NCBI GenBank assembly: GCA_046732855.1
Contig: JBKPNX010000089.1
Span: forward strand, 1 to 34,982
Length of the DNA: 34,982 bases
Direction: 5' to 3'
Source: JBKPNX01 sp046732855
GTDB taxonomy: Bacteria > Pseudomonadota > Alphaproteobacteria > Geminicoccales > Geminicoccaceae
The stretch's first letter is position 1, and each line of letters opens with the position of its first letter. The position numbers and the translations under genes were made by a program. Positions 17,890 through 26,169 of the stretch are shown piece by piece. The notes beneath the pieces are model-generated. The model did not search any database and was not told the origin of the DNA. It worked only from the letters and a program-made list of their open reading frames with translations.

Positions 17890-18476
17890 TGTTGCAGCCA
17901 GGCTCGCTGCTCAGCCGCACGCTCGCGATCGTGCTGCTCGGGCTCGCCCTGCTCGGGGCCTATCGACTGATCGCCGCGCCGCTGATCATGGCCTATCGGG
18001 ACGGTGAGACGAGCATCGAGCAGGCCAAGGAGCTGCTCCAGCGTTACGAGGCGCTCGCCGAACAGCGTCCGCTGCTGGCCGACCACCTGGCCAAGCAGGA
18101 AAAGCGGGCCGGCTCGGCAGCGGGCTATCTGACCGGACCGAGCGATGCGCTCGCGGCCGCGCAGCTGCAGGATCGCGTCAAGTCGGTGGTGGAAGCGGCG
18201 GGCGGCGAGCTGCGCAGCACCCAGATCCTGCCCGCGACGCCGCTCGAGGGCGATCTCGGTTTTCGTCGCGCCACGCTCCGCGTCCGCTTCGTCGTGACCA
18301 TCGAGGGTCTGGAGACGACACTTTATGAGCTCGAGACCGGGCAGCCGTACCTGATCATCGACGACGTCACCGTCCGCCAGGAGCGGGTCCGCCGTCGCCG
18401 CGAGGAGCCGGAGCAGGAACCCGTCCTGGATGTCAGCCTCGAGCTGTTCGGTTATCTGCGCGAGCAACCGGCCTGA
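17889..18476 (+). CDS. gspM: Type II secretion protein GspM (T2SSM_b type)
   Basis: A 195-aa single-pass inner-membrane protein. An N-terminal transmembrane helix (LLSRTLAIVLLGLALLGAYRLIAAPLI) is followed by a coiled-coil segment (IEQAKELLQRYEALAEQRPLLADHLAKQEKR) and a small periplasmic fold (LRVRFVVTIEGLETTLYELETGQPYLIIDDVTV). That last pattern is typical of the GspM group found beside GspN in Xanthomonas-like systems. GspM dimerises with GspL. It starts on the last base of the gspL stop. A 131-base gap to the next gene contains a TATACT box. Function inferred from family and position. Confidence 0.85.
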   Translation: MLQPGSLLSRTLAIVLLGLALLGAYRLIAAPLIMAYRDGETSIEQAKELLQRYEALAEQRPLLADHLAKQEKRAGSAAGYLTGPSDALAAAQLQDRVKSVVEAAGGELRSTQILPATPLEGDLGFRRATLRVRFVVTIEGLETTLYELETGQPYLIIDDVTVRQERVRRRREEPEQEPVLDVSLELFGYLREQPA

Positions 18477-18560
18477 GCTCGGCTCGACGGCAGCTTTTCC
18501 GCCGTGCCGGGAGCGCTGGGTCGGATGTCTAAAGAGGCTTCCAAAGAGCTGCGGGGAGCC

Positions 18561-18566
18561 TATACT
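18561..18566 (+). promoter_or_regulatory. Candidate -10 box TATACT upstream of gspN
   Basis: TATACTGG lies 42 bases before the gspN start. TTCCAA at 18539-18544, 16 bases upstream, is a poor -35 match (3 of 6). Third copy of the TATACTG element ahead of a gene in this cluster. Confidence 0.3.
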
Positions 18567-18607
18567 GGCCGCCGTGGCGGCGACTCGCATCAAGAGGGCT
18601 GCTGAGA

Positions 18608-19270
18608 ATGGGCCCGCGATCGACGCGCTGGGGCACGGGGATTTGGTTTCTACTCTGCACGGGCCTCGCCGGCGGCGTGGCCCTGGAGCTGTTGCTGCCG
18701 CTCGCGCCGCAGGTGACCGCCGCTCGTCCGGCTGCGCCGTTGCCCGAGTTCGCGCCTGAGCCCAAGGGGTTCGAGCCGCCGCCCCGGCACGTGTTCGCGG
18801 AGATCGTGGCGCGCCCGCTGTTCTCGGCGTCGCGCCGTCCGTTCGCTGGTGAGAGCGAGGCCGCGAAAGAACAGCCCGCCGGCGAGAGCGTCGCGATCGA
18901 ACTCGTCGGCACGCTTCTCACCGAACGCGGCGCGGCGGCCCTGCTGCAGCCGCAAGGCCAGATCGCCCGCTGGTTCCATGCCGGCGATACCGTCGCCGGG
19001 TGGGAGGTGAAGGCGATCCAACGCGAACAGGTCAGCCTGCGCCTGGACGGCGAGGACAAGATCCTGGCGCTGCGGGCCGATCTGGCCCAGGCGGTCCAGC
19101 CGACCAAGAAAGCCGAGCGCCGGCGCGCCGAGAACAGCGCGCAGCCGGGCGATCAGGCTCAGACACAAGAACAGAAGCCCGACATTGCAGATCGGGCGCA
19201 AAATCAGGGGGAGGAGCCCGACCCAACCCAGGGCGGTGAAGTTGAACAAGTCGAGCCGAGTTCTGATTAG
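18608..19270 (+). CDS. gspN: Type II secretion protein GspN/GspC-like HR-domain protein
   Basis: A 220-aa inner-membrane protein with an N-terminal hydrophobic helix (GIWFLLCTGLAGGVALELLLPL). It carries the marker motif VARPLFSASRRPF and a homology-region domain (IELVGTLLTERGAAALLQPQ, WFHAGDTVAGWEVKAIQREQVSLRLDG) like that of GspC, but without a PDZ domain. In XpsN-type systems this protein does the job of GspC: it binds the secretin and couples it to the inner-membrane complex. The last ~55 residues are polar and low in complexity (QAQTQEQKPDIADRAQNQGEEPD), probably disordered. GAGGG lies ahead of the ATG. No other GspC gene is in the window, so this is the likely secretin-coupling subunit. 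Confidence 0.8.
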   Translation: MGPRSTRWGTGIWFLLCTGLAGGVALELLLPLAPQVTAARPAAPLPEFAPEPKGFEPPPRHVFAEIVARPLFSASRRPFAGESEAAKEQPAGESVAIELVGTLLTERGAAALLQPQGQIARWFHAGDTVAGWEVKAIQREQVSLRLDGEDKILALRADLAQAVQPTKKAERRRAENSAQPGDQAQTQEQKPDIADRAQNQGEEPDPTQGGEVEQVEPSSD

Positions 19271-19431
19271 GCCGCGCGGCGCACGATCAGCGCTCGAGTT
19301 TTCTTGGTACCTCGCGTTCCCGGGTAGCAACTGCCTTCCAGTCTGGCGGTACTTCTTGGTGACAGGACTGCCCGCCGACCAAAGCTTCGCGACGGCTCGA
19401 TAGGTTCGGTCCTGGTCTCGATTGAAGGATC

Positions 19432-19470
19432 ATGATGACGGCAACCTCCTGTGCCATTTCCGTGTCGTAG
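19432..19470 (+). other. Possible 12-codon leader ORF before gspD
   Basis: A short frame (MMTATSCAISVS) with GAAGG a few bases upstream lies in the 228-base gap before gspD, in a different phase. It could be a leader peptide or chance; there is no attenuator-like hairpin to support it. Confidence 0.12.
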
Positions 19471-19498
19471 CTGCTCACGCCCGCGGATCTTAGGTACT

Positions 19499-21685
19499 AT
19501 GACGGTGCCGGCGTTGGTCATGGCGCTGGTCGCAGTGGGCCTGATCGGCTGCGATACATGGCCTGAATCGGGCTACGACCGCCCGGCCGCTGCGCCCCCG
19601 GCAACAGAGCCGCTGACGGGGCCGACGCGGCCCGCGCCGACCGGGCTGAGCCTGCCGCCGCATGAGGAAGGCGAGCCCGTGCAGCGGGTCGTCCAACGCG
19701 GCACCGGCAAATTTCTCAGCCCGCCCCTGGAGCGTCCGCGGGCCACGGTGACGACCGAGCCGGGCGGCGGGATCATGTTGAACGTGGTCGATGCGGATGT
19801 GCGCGAAGTCGTCCGCATGGTGCTCGAGTCCGCGCTCCACGCCAACTACGTCATCGATCCGTCGATCGGCGGCCGGATCACGGTCCAAACGACCCGAGCC
19901 CTGCCGCCCCAGGATCTCGTGCCGGTGCTCGATGCGGTACTGCGCATGAATGGGGCGGCGCTGGTGCAGACCGGCGATCTGTTCAAGGTTGTGCCGATCG
20001 ATCAGGCGATCTCGGCGGGCGCGATGGCCGACGTGGAACCGCTGCCCAGTGCCGGATCGCCTGGTTTCGGCGTGCAGGTGGTGCCGCTGCGTTTCGTCTC
20101 GGCGACCGAACTCGGCCCCGTGCTGGAGCCGTTCAGCCCTCCTGGCGGCGCGATTCGGGTCGACGCGGCCCGCAACCTCCTGCTGCTGGCGGGATCGTCG
20201 AACCAACTCGCGTCGCTGCGGGATTTGGTTTCGATCTTCGACGTCGACTGGATGCGCGGCATGTCGTTCGGGTTGTTCCCGCTGGAGAACGCCGCGGCAT
20301 CCGATCTGGCGACGGAATTGGATCAGATCTTCGGCGGCACCGAGGGGGGACCGCTTGCCGGTGTGGTCAGGGTGGTGCCGATCGAGCGCCTGAATTCGGT
20401 CCTCGTGGTGTCGTCTCAGCCCAGCTACCTCGAGCAGGCCGAGGTCTGGGTCCAGCGGCTCGATCGGACGAGCGATGCCGAGGAGCCGCAGATCTACGTG
20501 TATCCAGTGCAGAACTCACGCGCGGCCAACCTGGCCGAGGTGCTCAGCGGCATCTTCGGTGCCCAGGCCGCGACCGTCAGCGGAACCAGTCTGCTCGCGC
20601 CCGGCCAGGAGGCTACGCAACTGCAATCGGGCTTCGAGCTTGGCACGACGGGGGAGCAGACTTCGCCGGAGGGGACCGAAACGGGCACGCGGCCTCGCGT
20701 GGCCCAGCCCACACCGTCCGTCGCCGCGCCGCTTGCGCCAACGACGACCGCCTTCGGTGCCCAACAACCAGAAGAGGAGGGGCAGCCCGAGACCCGGATC
20801 ATCGCCGACGATTCCACCAACTCGCTCGTGATCCGCGCCCTGCCTGAGGATTACCGCAAGATCCGGGACGCGATCGACCGGCTCGACACCCTGCCGCTCC
20901 AGGTGCTGATCGAGGCCACGGTCGCGGAGGTCACACTGTCCAACCAGCTGCGCTACGGCGTGGAATGGTTCTTCCGATCCGGCGACTTCGAGGCGACTTT
21001 CTCCCAGCAGCCGAACGTCAACACCCCCGTGCAAGGAGTCTTCCCGGGCTTCTCCGCGATATTCTCCAATGCCGATGTGCGGGTGGTTCTAAACGCGCTC
21101 GAGCAAGTATCTGACGTGAACGTGATCTCGTCACCTCAGCTCCTGGTTCTGGACAATCAGACCGCCCGGCTGCAGGTCGGCGACCAGGTGCCGATCACCG
21201 TCCAGCAGGCGACTCCGATCACCGGCGATGTCAACACGATCGTCAACTCGATCGAGCTTCGCGACACTGGCGTGATCCTGACGGTCACGCCGCGGGTCAA
21301 TGCCGGCGGCCTCGTGATCCTCGAGATCCAGCAGGAGGTGAGTAACGTCGTCAGGGCCGAAACGGTGACCCAGTCGGAGCTGGCGACGCCGACGATCAGT
21401 CAGCGCCTGGTCAGCAGCACCGTGGCGGTGCAGAGCGGACAAACCATTGCGCTTGGAGGACTGATCACCGACAACCGCAACCGCAGCCGCAGCGGCGTGC
21501 CGATCCTGTCGTCCATTCCGATCCTTGGCGTCCTGTTCAGCACCAGAAATAACACCAACGACCGGACCGAGCTGCTCGTGCTGCTCACGCCGCGCGTGAT
21601 CGACAGTGCGGAACGGGCGCAGGCCGTGACCGATGAGCTGCGCCGTCGGCTGACGGGCATTTTACCGCCCGGCAGGCTGCCCTGA
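19499..21685 (+). CDS. gspD: Type II secretion secretin GspD (lipoprotein)
   Basis: A 728-aa secretin forming the outer-membrane channel. The ATG at 19499 gives a lipoprotein signal ending LIGC with the lipidated Cys at residue 18; a longer frame from 19451 would bury this signal. The N0 domain (IMLNVVDADVREVVRMVLES) and N1-N3 repeats follow, including VYPVQNSRAANLAEVLSGIFG. The N3 region is broken by a ~60-residue Thr/Pro/Glu-rich insert (about residues 385-440). The secretin core is clear: LPLQVLIEATVAEVTLSN near its start and VPILSSIPILGVLFSTRNN plus ELLVLLTPRVI near the end. No pilotin gene is seen, consistent with a self-lipidated secretin. The ribosome site is weak (GGATCTTAGG). Confidence 0.93.
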   Translation: MTVPALVMALVAVGLIGCDTWPESGYDRPAAAPPATEPLTGPTRPAPTGLSLPPHEEGEPVQRVVQRGTGKFLSPPLERPRATVTTEPGGGIMLNVVDADVREVVRMVLESALHANYVIDPSIGGRITVQTTRALPPQDLVPVLDAVLRMNGAALVQTGDLFKVVPIDQAISAGAMADVEPLPSAGSPGFGVQVVPLRFVSATELGPVLEPFSPPGGAIRVDAARNLLLLAGSSNQLASLRDLVSIFDVDWMRGMSFGLFPLENAAASDLATELDQIFGGTEGGPLAGVVRVVPIERLNSVLVVSSQPSYLEQAEVWVQRLDRTSDAEEPQIYVYPVQNSRAANLAEVLSGIFGAQAATVSGTSLLAPGQEATQLQSGFELGTTGEQTSPEGTETGTRPRVAQPTPSVAAPLAPTTTAFGAQQPEEEGQPETRIIADDSTNSLVIRALPEDYRKIRDAIDRLDTLPLQVLIEATVAEVTLSNQLRYGVEWFFRSGDFEATFSQQPNVNTPVQGVFPGFSAIFSNADVRVVLNALEQVSDVNVISSPQLLVLDNQTARLQVGDQVPITVQQATPITGDVNTIVNSIELRDTGVILTVTPRVNAGGLVILEIQQEVSNVVRAETVTQSELATPTISQRLVSSTVAVQSGQTIALGGLITDNRNRSRSGVPILSSIPILGVLFSTRNNTNDRTELLVLLTPRVIDSAERAQAVTDELRRRLTGILPPGRLP

Positions 21686-21692
21686 TTCGCCG

Positions 21693-22595
21693 ATGGCCAA
21701 GCGCGGAAACCGCGGCATTGCCCTGATCTCCGTGCTCTGGATCACGGGGCTGCTCGCGGTCATGGCTGCGAGCTTCGCCTCGAGCACCCGCACGGAAACG
21801 CGCCTCGCCCACAATCAGGAAGAGAACGCCAAGGCCGAGGCGCTCGCGGATGCCGGGGTCCACCGGGCAGTCTTCAAGCTCCTGGATCCCGAGCCCGCGA
21901 CCGCTTGGCGGGCTCGCGACAGCGTCCACGCTTTCTCGCTCGGAGAAGGCGACGTGCAGGTCTGGGTCGAGGACGAGGACGGCAAGGTCGACCTGAACGG
22001 CGCGCAGGCGCAGCTGATGAGCGGCCTGTTCCTGGCGCTCGGGCTGCCCGAGGAGGACGCGCGGCGACTGGGTGATCGCATCGTCGACTTCCGCGACGAG
22101 GACAGCGAAACCGAGCCGCTCGGCGCCGAGGACGAGGCCTATTTCGCGGCGGGCCTCCTGCAGGGCGCCGCCGACCGGCCGTTCGCCAACGAAAGCGAGC
22201 TCCTGCGCGTGCTCGGCATGACGCAGAGCCTGTACGAGCGGGTTCGGCCCTATGTCACGGTCTATTCCGGTTCGGAGGGGATCGACCTCACGCGGGCGCC
22301 CCGCCCCGTGCTCGAAGCGCTGCCGGGCATCACGCCACCGGTCGTCGAGGCGCTGCTGGCGGCCGGTCGCGAGGTCGACCCGTTGAACGTGATCGAAGAC
22401 CAGCAGCTGCTTGCGGAATTCGAGAGTTACATCGTCCCTTCGCGCGACCTCGTGTTCACCATTCGCGCGCTTGGGCGCACAAGCGGCGGCGGTAACTTCA
22501 TGCGCCAGGCGGTGATCGAGCTCGATCCCAGCCGCGAGCAGCCGTTCCTGATTTACGCCTGGACCCGTGGGGCTTTGCCGGACAGGGCCGGCTGA
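21693..22595 (+). CDS. gspK: Minor pseudopilin GspK
   Basis: A 300-aa atypical pseudopilin, the largest of the set. The N-terminus is RGIALISVLWITGLLAVMAASFA; GspK characteristically lacks Glu at +5, as here. The large alpha-helical domain contains VWVEDEDGKVDLN and DRIVDFRDEDSETEPLGAEDE, acidic stretches at the position where GspK binds calcium. GspK sits at the pseudopilus tip with GspI and GspJ. It starts seven bases after the gspD stop, away from the other pseudopilin genes (in Xanthomonas xps clusters K sits with H-I-J). Two hairpins follow. Confidence 0.9.
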   Translation: MAKRGNRGIALISVLWITGLLAVMAASFASSTRTETRLAHNQEENAKAEALADAGVHRAVFKLLDPEPATAWRARDSVHAFSLGEGDVQVWVEDEDGKVDLNGAQAQLMSGLFLALGLPEEDARRLGDRIVDFRDEDSETEPLGAEDEAYFAAGLLQGAADRPFANESELLRVLGMTQSLYERVRPYVTVYSGSEGIDLTRAPRPVLEALPGITPPVVEALLAAGREVDPLNVIEDQQLLAEFESYIVPSRDLVFTIRALGRTSGGGNFMRQAVIELDPSREQPFLIYAWTRGALPDRAG

Positions 22596-22622
22596 CGTTG
22601 ATCAGCTCGTTTACCGGCGGGC

Positions 22623-22653
22623 GTCTCCTCGCAGAACTCGTTTTCGAGGAGAC
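22623..22653. terminator. Hairpin after gspK
   Basis: A perfect 9-bp stem GTCTCCTCG/CGAGGAGAC with a 13-base loop, 28 bases after the gspK stop. No T-run downstream. The first of two hairpins between convergent genes. Confidence 0.45.
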
Positions 22654-22727
22654 CACGACCGGTGTGAAGCAAGTCCCAAGGCCGCGATGTAAGGCGGCGC
22701 GGGATTGCGCCTCGACGACAAAGAAGA

Positions 22728-22757
22728 GCGGGGCGGTCCCTGGAAGGATCGCCCCGC
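22728..22757. terminator. Strong bidirectional terminator hairpin
   Basis: A stem of about 12 pairs (GCGGGGCGGTCC/GGATCGCCCCGC with one G-T pair) and loop CTGGAA, between gspK and the convergent galactose-oxidase-like gene. On the minus strand it is followed by TCTTCTTTGTCG, so it fits as terminator of that gene. Confidence 0.7.
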
Positions 22758-22841
22758 CTCCGTCATGTTCGCCTCAAAGGCGGTGCTGGGCTTCGCCCGT
22801 ACCAGTTCCGCTCTTGCGACCCGCCGTTTCGCAACCGGCTC

Positions 22842-24944
22842 TCAGCGCATGGCCATGTCGGCCTCGCGGTCACCGTCGTTCGCGGCACGGTCCTGCCCCC
22901 GATAGTCGAGATGCACGACCCGGGCATGGCTTGGCACGCCGTCCTTGCTCACCACGAACAGGAGATAGTAGCCGGGCACCGCCAGACCGGGCGCGGCGGG
23001 TGAGCTCACCTTCAGCCGCTCCTCGTCCTGCTCGAACCAAAGCTTCACGTGGCGGTTGCCCCAGTCCCAGTTATGGGTGACAGGGCCCATGCGCTGGAGC
23101 ACGACCGACCCGACCTCCTGCGCGCCGTCGTCCGCGATGCTGACGAGGAAGCTCTTGCCGTACTGCAGCTGGTCGGGCACCTCCTCGATCGCCGGCCGCT
23201 CCCCGCCGAAGAAGTAGGGCGGCTTGTAGATCTGCGCGTTCGGCACTCCCGCGCGAGTAGCCTGGGGATTGACCGCGAGCGCCAGATCGGTCGCATTCCC
23301 GCCGAGGATCAGGACCGACCCGTCGGCCAGCAGCGCCACGGTGGAATGATCGTGCCGCGGCACCTTGGTTTCGAGCAGCCGCCGGACGCTGCCGTCCTCG
23401 GGATCGAACAGCTGTAGCGTGAACGAGTTGATCTCGGTGTCGCGGGCACCCATCGAGCCGCCGACGATCACCACCTTGCCGGTCGGCAGGACCACGGCGT
23501 TGTTCTGGGAAGCAGGCTGAACCAGCGGCTGCTGGAGTTGCCAGCTCGGGGTCTCGGCTTCGAAGTCGATCATCTCGACCGTCGCCTGATCGCAAGCGAA
23601 CCGCGGCTGGCCGGCTTCGTCCTCGGGCACTTCCCCGCAACTGCCGCCGAATAGCGCTACCTTCTGGGAAACTGCCCAGCCGTCCTCACCGGTCTCCCAG
23701 AGCTGGACGCCGGCGCCGCTATCATGGGCGATCTGCGCCCTCGCCACGAATTCCCAGTGGTTCTCCGCCGGCACGTCACGCGCTTCGTCTTCCACAGCCG
23801 CATCGACATCGAGCAGGTATGTGTCGCCGGTGTAGTACCAGGGATCGAACCCGGCGATGGTCTGCAGCGTAGGCAGAAAGTTCGGGTCGGCTTCCCCGAC
23901 CGAGGCAACCTTCCAGTCGTCCCACTCGCGCCCGGTCTGGACAACGTAGGAGCGCGCATACATCGGTTGCAGCTTTTGCGCGTTCTCGAGCGCAATGGTC
24001 TCGTCGGCCTTGGGATCATACACCTCGGGCACTTTCTGGCGCACCTTGGAGCAGGGCGTATTGTCCTCCGGAGAGCTGCACGGCTGGTTGTCGGCGGGCG
24101 GGCCGAGGCTGGTATCCTGATCGGTGCCGTTGAGGATAAGGACCTTCTTGTCGGGCAGAACGACGGCGCTCGGATACCAGCGCTGATACTTCATATCGGA
24201 GGGATGCTCCGGGTCGGTATTGTCCTCGTTCCGGGCATCGGCGTGCTGCTCGGGGTTCTGGCCCTCGGGATCCGCGAGAAAGTCTTCCTTGACCGGCGGC
24301 ATGCCGCGGTCGACCCAGGTTTCGCTCGCCGGATCGAAGATATTGATCTTGGCGATGCCGTTGTTGCCGCCCTTGTCGTGGCCGCCGATGAACGCCCAGC
24401 GGCCATCCGCAAGCGCCACGTTGCCCGAGCAGAAGATGTTGTAGTCCAGCCCCTTCGAGTCGCCGGCGTCCGAGATCGCGGCTTCGGTGAGGGCAATGTC
24501 CGCCTTGGTAACCAGTGGCTGGCCGTTGGCGTCGAGGATGCTGAACTTACCAGTGTCCTTGAAAGCGTCGGGATGAGTCAGGTCCCAGCAGACGAAGTTG
24601 TCGCGCTCCACGGCGCCATTGGCCACGCTCTGGTCTAGGCCGTGCGGCCCGGTGCTGAAGCGGAAGCCGCCATAGACGAAGCGTTCGAATTCCTCCTTCA
24701 GACTGCCGTTCTCGTCCACCAGATGGTGGCCGACGTACTCTGCCGGCCGCATGCCGAAACAGATCTTTGGCCCGGACTTCTCGGTCCAAGACAGGCCGGC
24801 GTGAATCGCGTCCTTCGGCAGGGGGATCAGCGGGCTCAGCTGCCCGACTGCGGCGGGATCGGGCTCTTGGGTCTGGGCTGTTCCGGCGGTCAGTGCCACA
24901 GTCGAGCTGGCCGCCAGCAGCAGCGCCAAATGTACACTGGTCAT
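22842..24944 (-). CDS. Secreted galactose oxidase-like kelch protein (DUF1929 C-terminal domain)
   Basis: A 700-aa exported protein with a seven-bladed kelch propeller and a C-terminal immunoglobulin-like DUF1929 domain, the architecture of galactose oxidase and GlxA-type copper radical oxidases. Four of five copper-site positions can be matched: Cys172 (FCSG) and Tyr257 (RWYPS) for the Tyr-Cys cofactor pair, His533 in RHDHS and His624 in VTHNW. The axial tyrosine that precedes the first His (YHS in the family) is Asp532 here. Start at ATG 24944 is chosen because GGAGGGC lies just before it, although an in-frame ATG sits four codons upstream. The signal peptide is TSVHLALLLAASSTVALTAG. It carries several acidic inserts. 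It may be an oxidase of a secreted or cell-surface carbohydrate or small alcohol. It lies next to the T2SS cluster and could be its cargo, an inference. Confidence 0.85.
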   Translation of the reverse strand: MTSVHLALLLAASSTVALTAGTAQTQEPDPAAVGQLSPLIPLPKDAIHAGLSWTEKSGPKICFGMRPAEYVGHHLVDENGSLKEEFERFVYGGFRFSTGPHGLDQSVANGAVERDNFVCWDLTHPDAFKDTGKFSILDANGQPLVTKADIALTEAAISDAGDSKGLDYNIFCSGNVALADGRWAFIGGHDKGGNNGIAKINIFDPASETWVDRGMPPVKEDFLADPEGQNPEQHADARNEDNTDPEHPSDMKYQRWYPSAVVLPDKKVLILNGTDQDTSLGPPADNQPCSSPEDNTPCSKVRQKVPEVYDPKADETIALENAQKLQPMYARSYVVQTGREWDDWKVASVGEADPNFLPTLQTIAGFDPWYYTGDTYLLDVDAAVEDEARDVPAENHWEFVARAQIAHDSGAGVQLWETGEDGWAVSQKVALFGGSCGEVPEDEAGQPRFACDQATVEMIDFEAETPSWQLQQPLVQPASQNNAVVLPTGKVVIVGGSMGARDTEINSFTLQLFDPEDGSVRRLLETKVPRHDHSTVALLADGSVLILGGNATDLALAVNPQATRAGVPNAQIYKPPYFFGGERPAIEEVPDQLQYGKSFLVSIADDGAQEVGSVVLQRMGPVTHNWDWGNRHVKLWFEQDEERLKVSSPAAPGLAVPGYYLLFVVSKDGVPSHARVVHLDYRGQDRAANDGDREADMAMR

Positions 24945-25489
24945 AGCGCCCTCCATGGTTGATTAGCACACTTGATCCTGGTGCATTCAAGTCGATTATA
25001 GCACTATTGTGTGAAGGAAGGGAATCAAATTCACGCCTAATGCGTTTGCAACCTGGTTAGCGGCGAATTCAGGCATGGATCTCGATCGACACCAACGAGC
25101 CAAGTCGACCATTGTGAGCTCAGAATAAACTTCCGCTCACCGAACCGATCCAACGAGGGGCGGTGCGCCCCGTGATTGTCGTCCGGCCTCTCGCTTGGCA
25201 AAGCGTCTGAGGCGTTAGGACGGGTTTTCTGACCCGGAACCGGCGCTCACAACGCATAAGCCGATTAGCTGATGGCGACGCGGCGGCGCAGCGGGCACCT
25301 GCACAAATCGCGCCTCATGCCTCGCGCGTGCATCCACTCTTGTGAGAAATCGCTATCGCAGCGGACGCCCCTCAGGCGCAGCGCGACGCGCGACTGTCCT
25401 TCGTGGAATCCTCGATCGAAGGAGCGTGCGGGTGTCGTCGGGGTGCGCTATGACCATATTGTCCTATGGCTTCCCTGGTTGGATGGATC
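24945..25489. other. Intergenic region between divergent genes
   Basis: About 545 bases without a supported gene. The left 80 bases hold the promoter of the oxidase-like gene. A small hairpin GGGGCG-GTG-CGCCCC is at 25157-25171. Short open frames at 25272-25493 show no family likeness. The promoter of the SNase-like gene was not recognised. Confidence 0.6.
24995..25003 (-). promoter_or_regulatory. Extended -10 promoter of the galactose oxidase-like gene
   Basis: On the minus strand TGCTATAAT gives a perfect TATAAT with an extended TGn. The predicted leader to the ATG is about 44 bases. A TTGATT lies 22 bases upstream, too far for a normal -35. Confidence 0.55.
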
Positions 25490-26044
25490 ATGACCGATCG
25501 AGCGCGCTTGATCGCCGAGAGGCGGATCGCTCAGATGCCGGGCGCCCTGCTGCGCGTCGCCATCGTGGCAGGGTTTTCGCTCGGCATTCTTGTTGCCGGC
25601 ACGCTCGCCTTCAGCGTGATTGCGGTCGCGGCGGAGATCGTGAGCTATGCGATCGTTCAGGACGATGGCTCGCTGCGCATCCGAGGCAAGACCATTAGAT
25701 TGTTCGGGGTCTACATGCCACCGACTCTGCGGAACTGCCGGACCGACTTCAACCCGCCGCTATGCGGTAACCGTCCGGTGCGCGCGCTGAAGACGAGAAT
25801 TCGCGGTTTCGTGCGCTGCTTTCCGCAGGGCACCTTGTCGGACGGCAGCATCAGCGCGGTCTGCTATGTCGACGGCGACTCGTCCACCGAGCCGCCGATC
25901 GATCTCGGCGCCTGGCTGCTCGAGCAGGGTCTGGCGGTCGCCGGACCGGGAGCGCCCTTCGAGTATCAGACGCTGGAGCGTATCGCCGAGGTCAACCGAC
26001 GCGGTGTGTGGGGCTTCCAGGTCGATCAGATAATCCGGCGGTGA
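25490..26044 (+). CDS. Membrane-anchored SNase-fold (thermonuclease-like) protein, probably inactive
   Basis: A 184-aa protein: a short basic N-terminus, one hydrophobic segment (LLRVAIVAGFSLGILVAGTLAFSVIAVAA) and a domain that follows the staphylococcal nuclease pattern (DDGSLRIRGKTIRLFGVYMPPTLRNC ... LLEQGLAV ... EVNRRGVWG). In active nucleases the IRL strand leads into GIDAPE, giving catalytic Asp and Glu; here the stretch reads GVYMPP, so both are lost, while the strand arginine is kept. It may be a structural or binding domain facing the periplasm. Four cysteines (in RNC, LCG, VRC, VCY) could pair as disulfides. ATG 25490 is chosen for GGATGG upstream; an in-frame ATG at 25466 is possible. 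It stands alone. The family call is by pattern and moderately sure. Confidence 0.7.
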   Translation: MTDRARLIAERRIAQMPGALLRVAIVAGFSLGILVAGTLAFSVIAVAAEIVSYAIVQDDGSLRIRGKTIRLFGVYMPPTLRNCRTDFNPPLCGNRPVRALKTRIRGFVRCFPQGTLSDGSISAVCYVDGDSSTEPPIDLGAWLLEQGLAVAGPGAPFEYQTLERIAEVNRRGVWGFQVDQIIRR

Positions 26045-26169
26045 CAAGGGCCCCGGTCGGGACGACACGTCGATCTCGGCCACGGCAAAGTTGCCGGCCA
26101 TTCGATTCAGCCCCCGCTGCCGGCGTCAGCGCTCAGCCGTGGGGTCCGGGCGTACCGGATGCCGACCTG

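Noticed and set aside
25157..25171. Hairpin GGGGCG-GTG-CGCCCC as a terminator or ncRNA
   Set aside because: It lies between divergent genes with no transcript to end, the stem is short and there is no T-run; kept only as a note in the intergenic entry.
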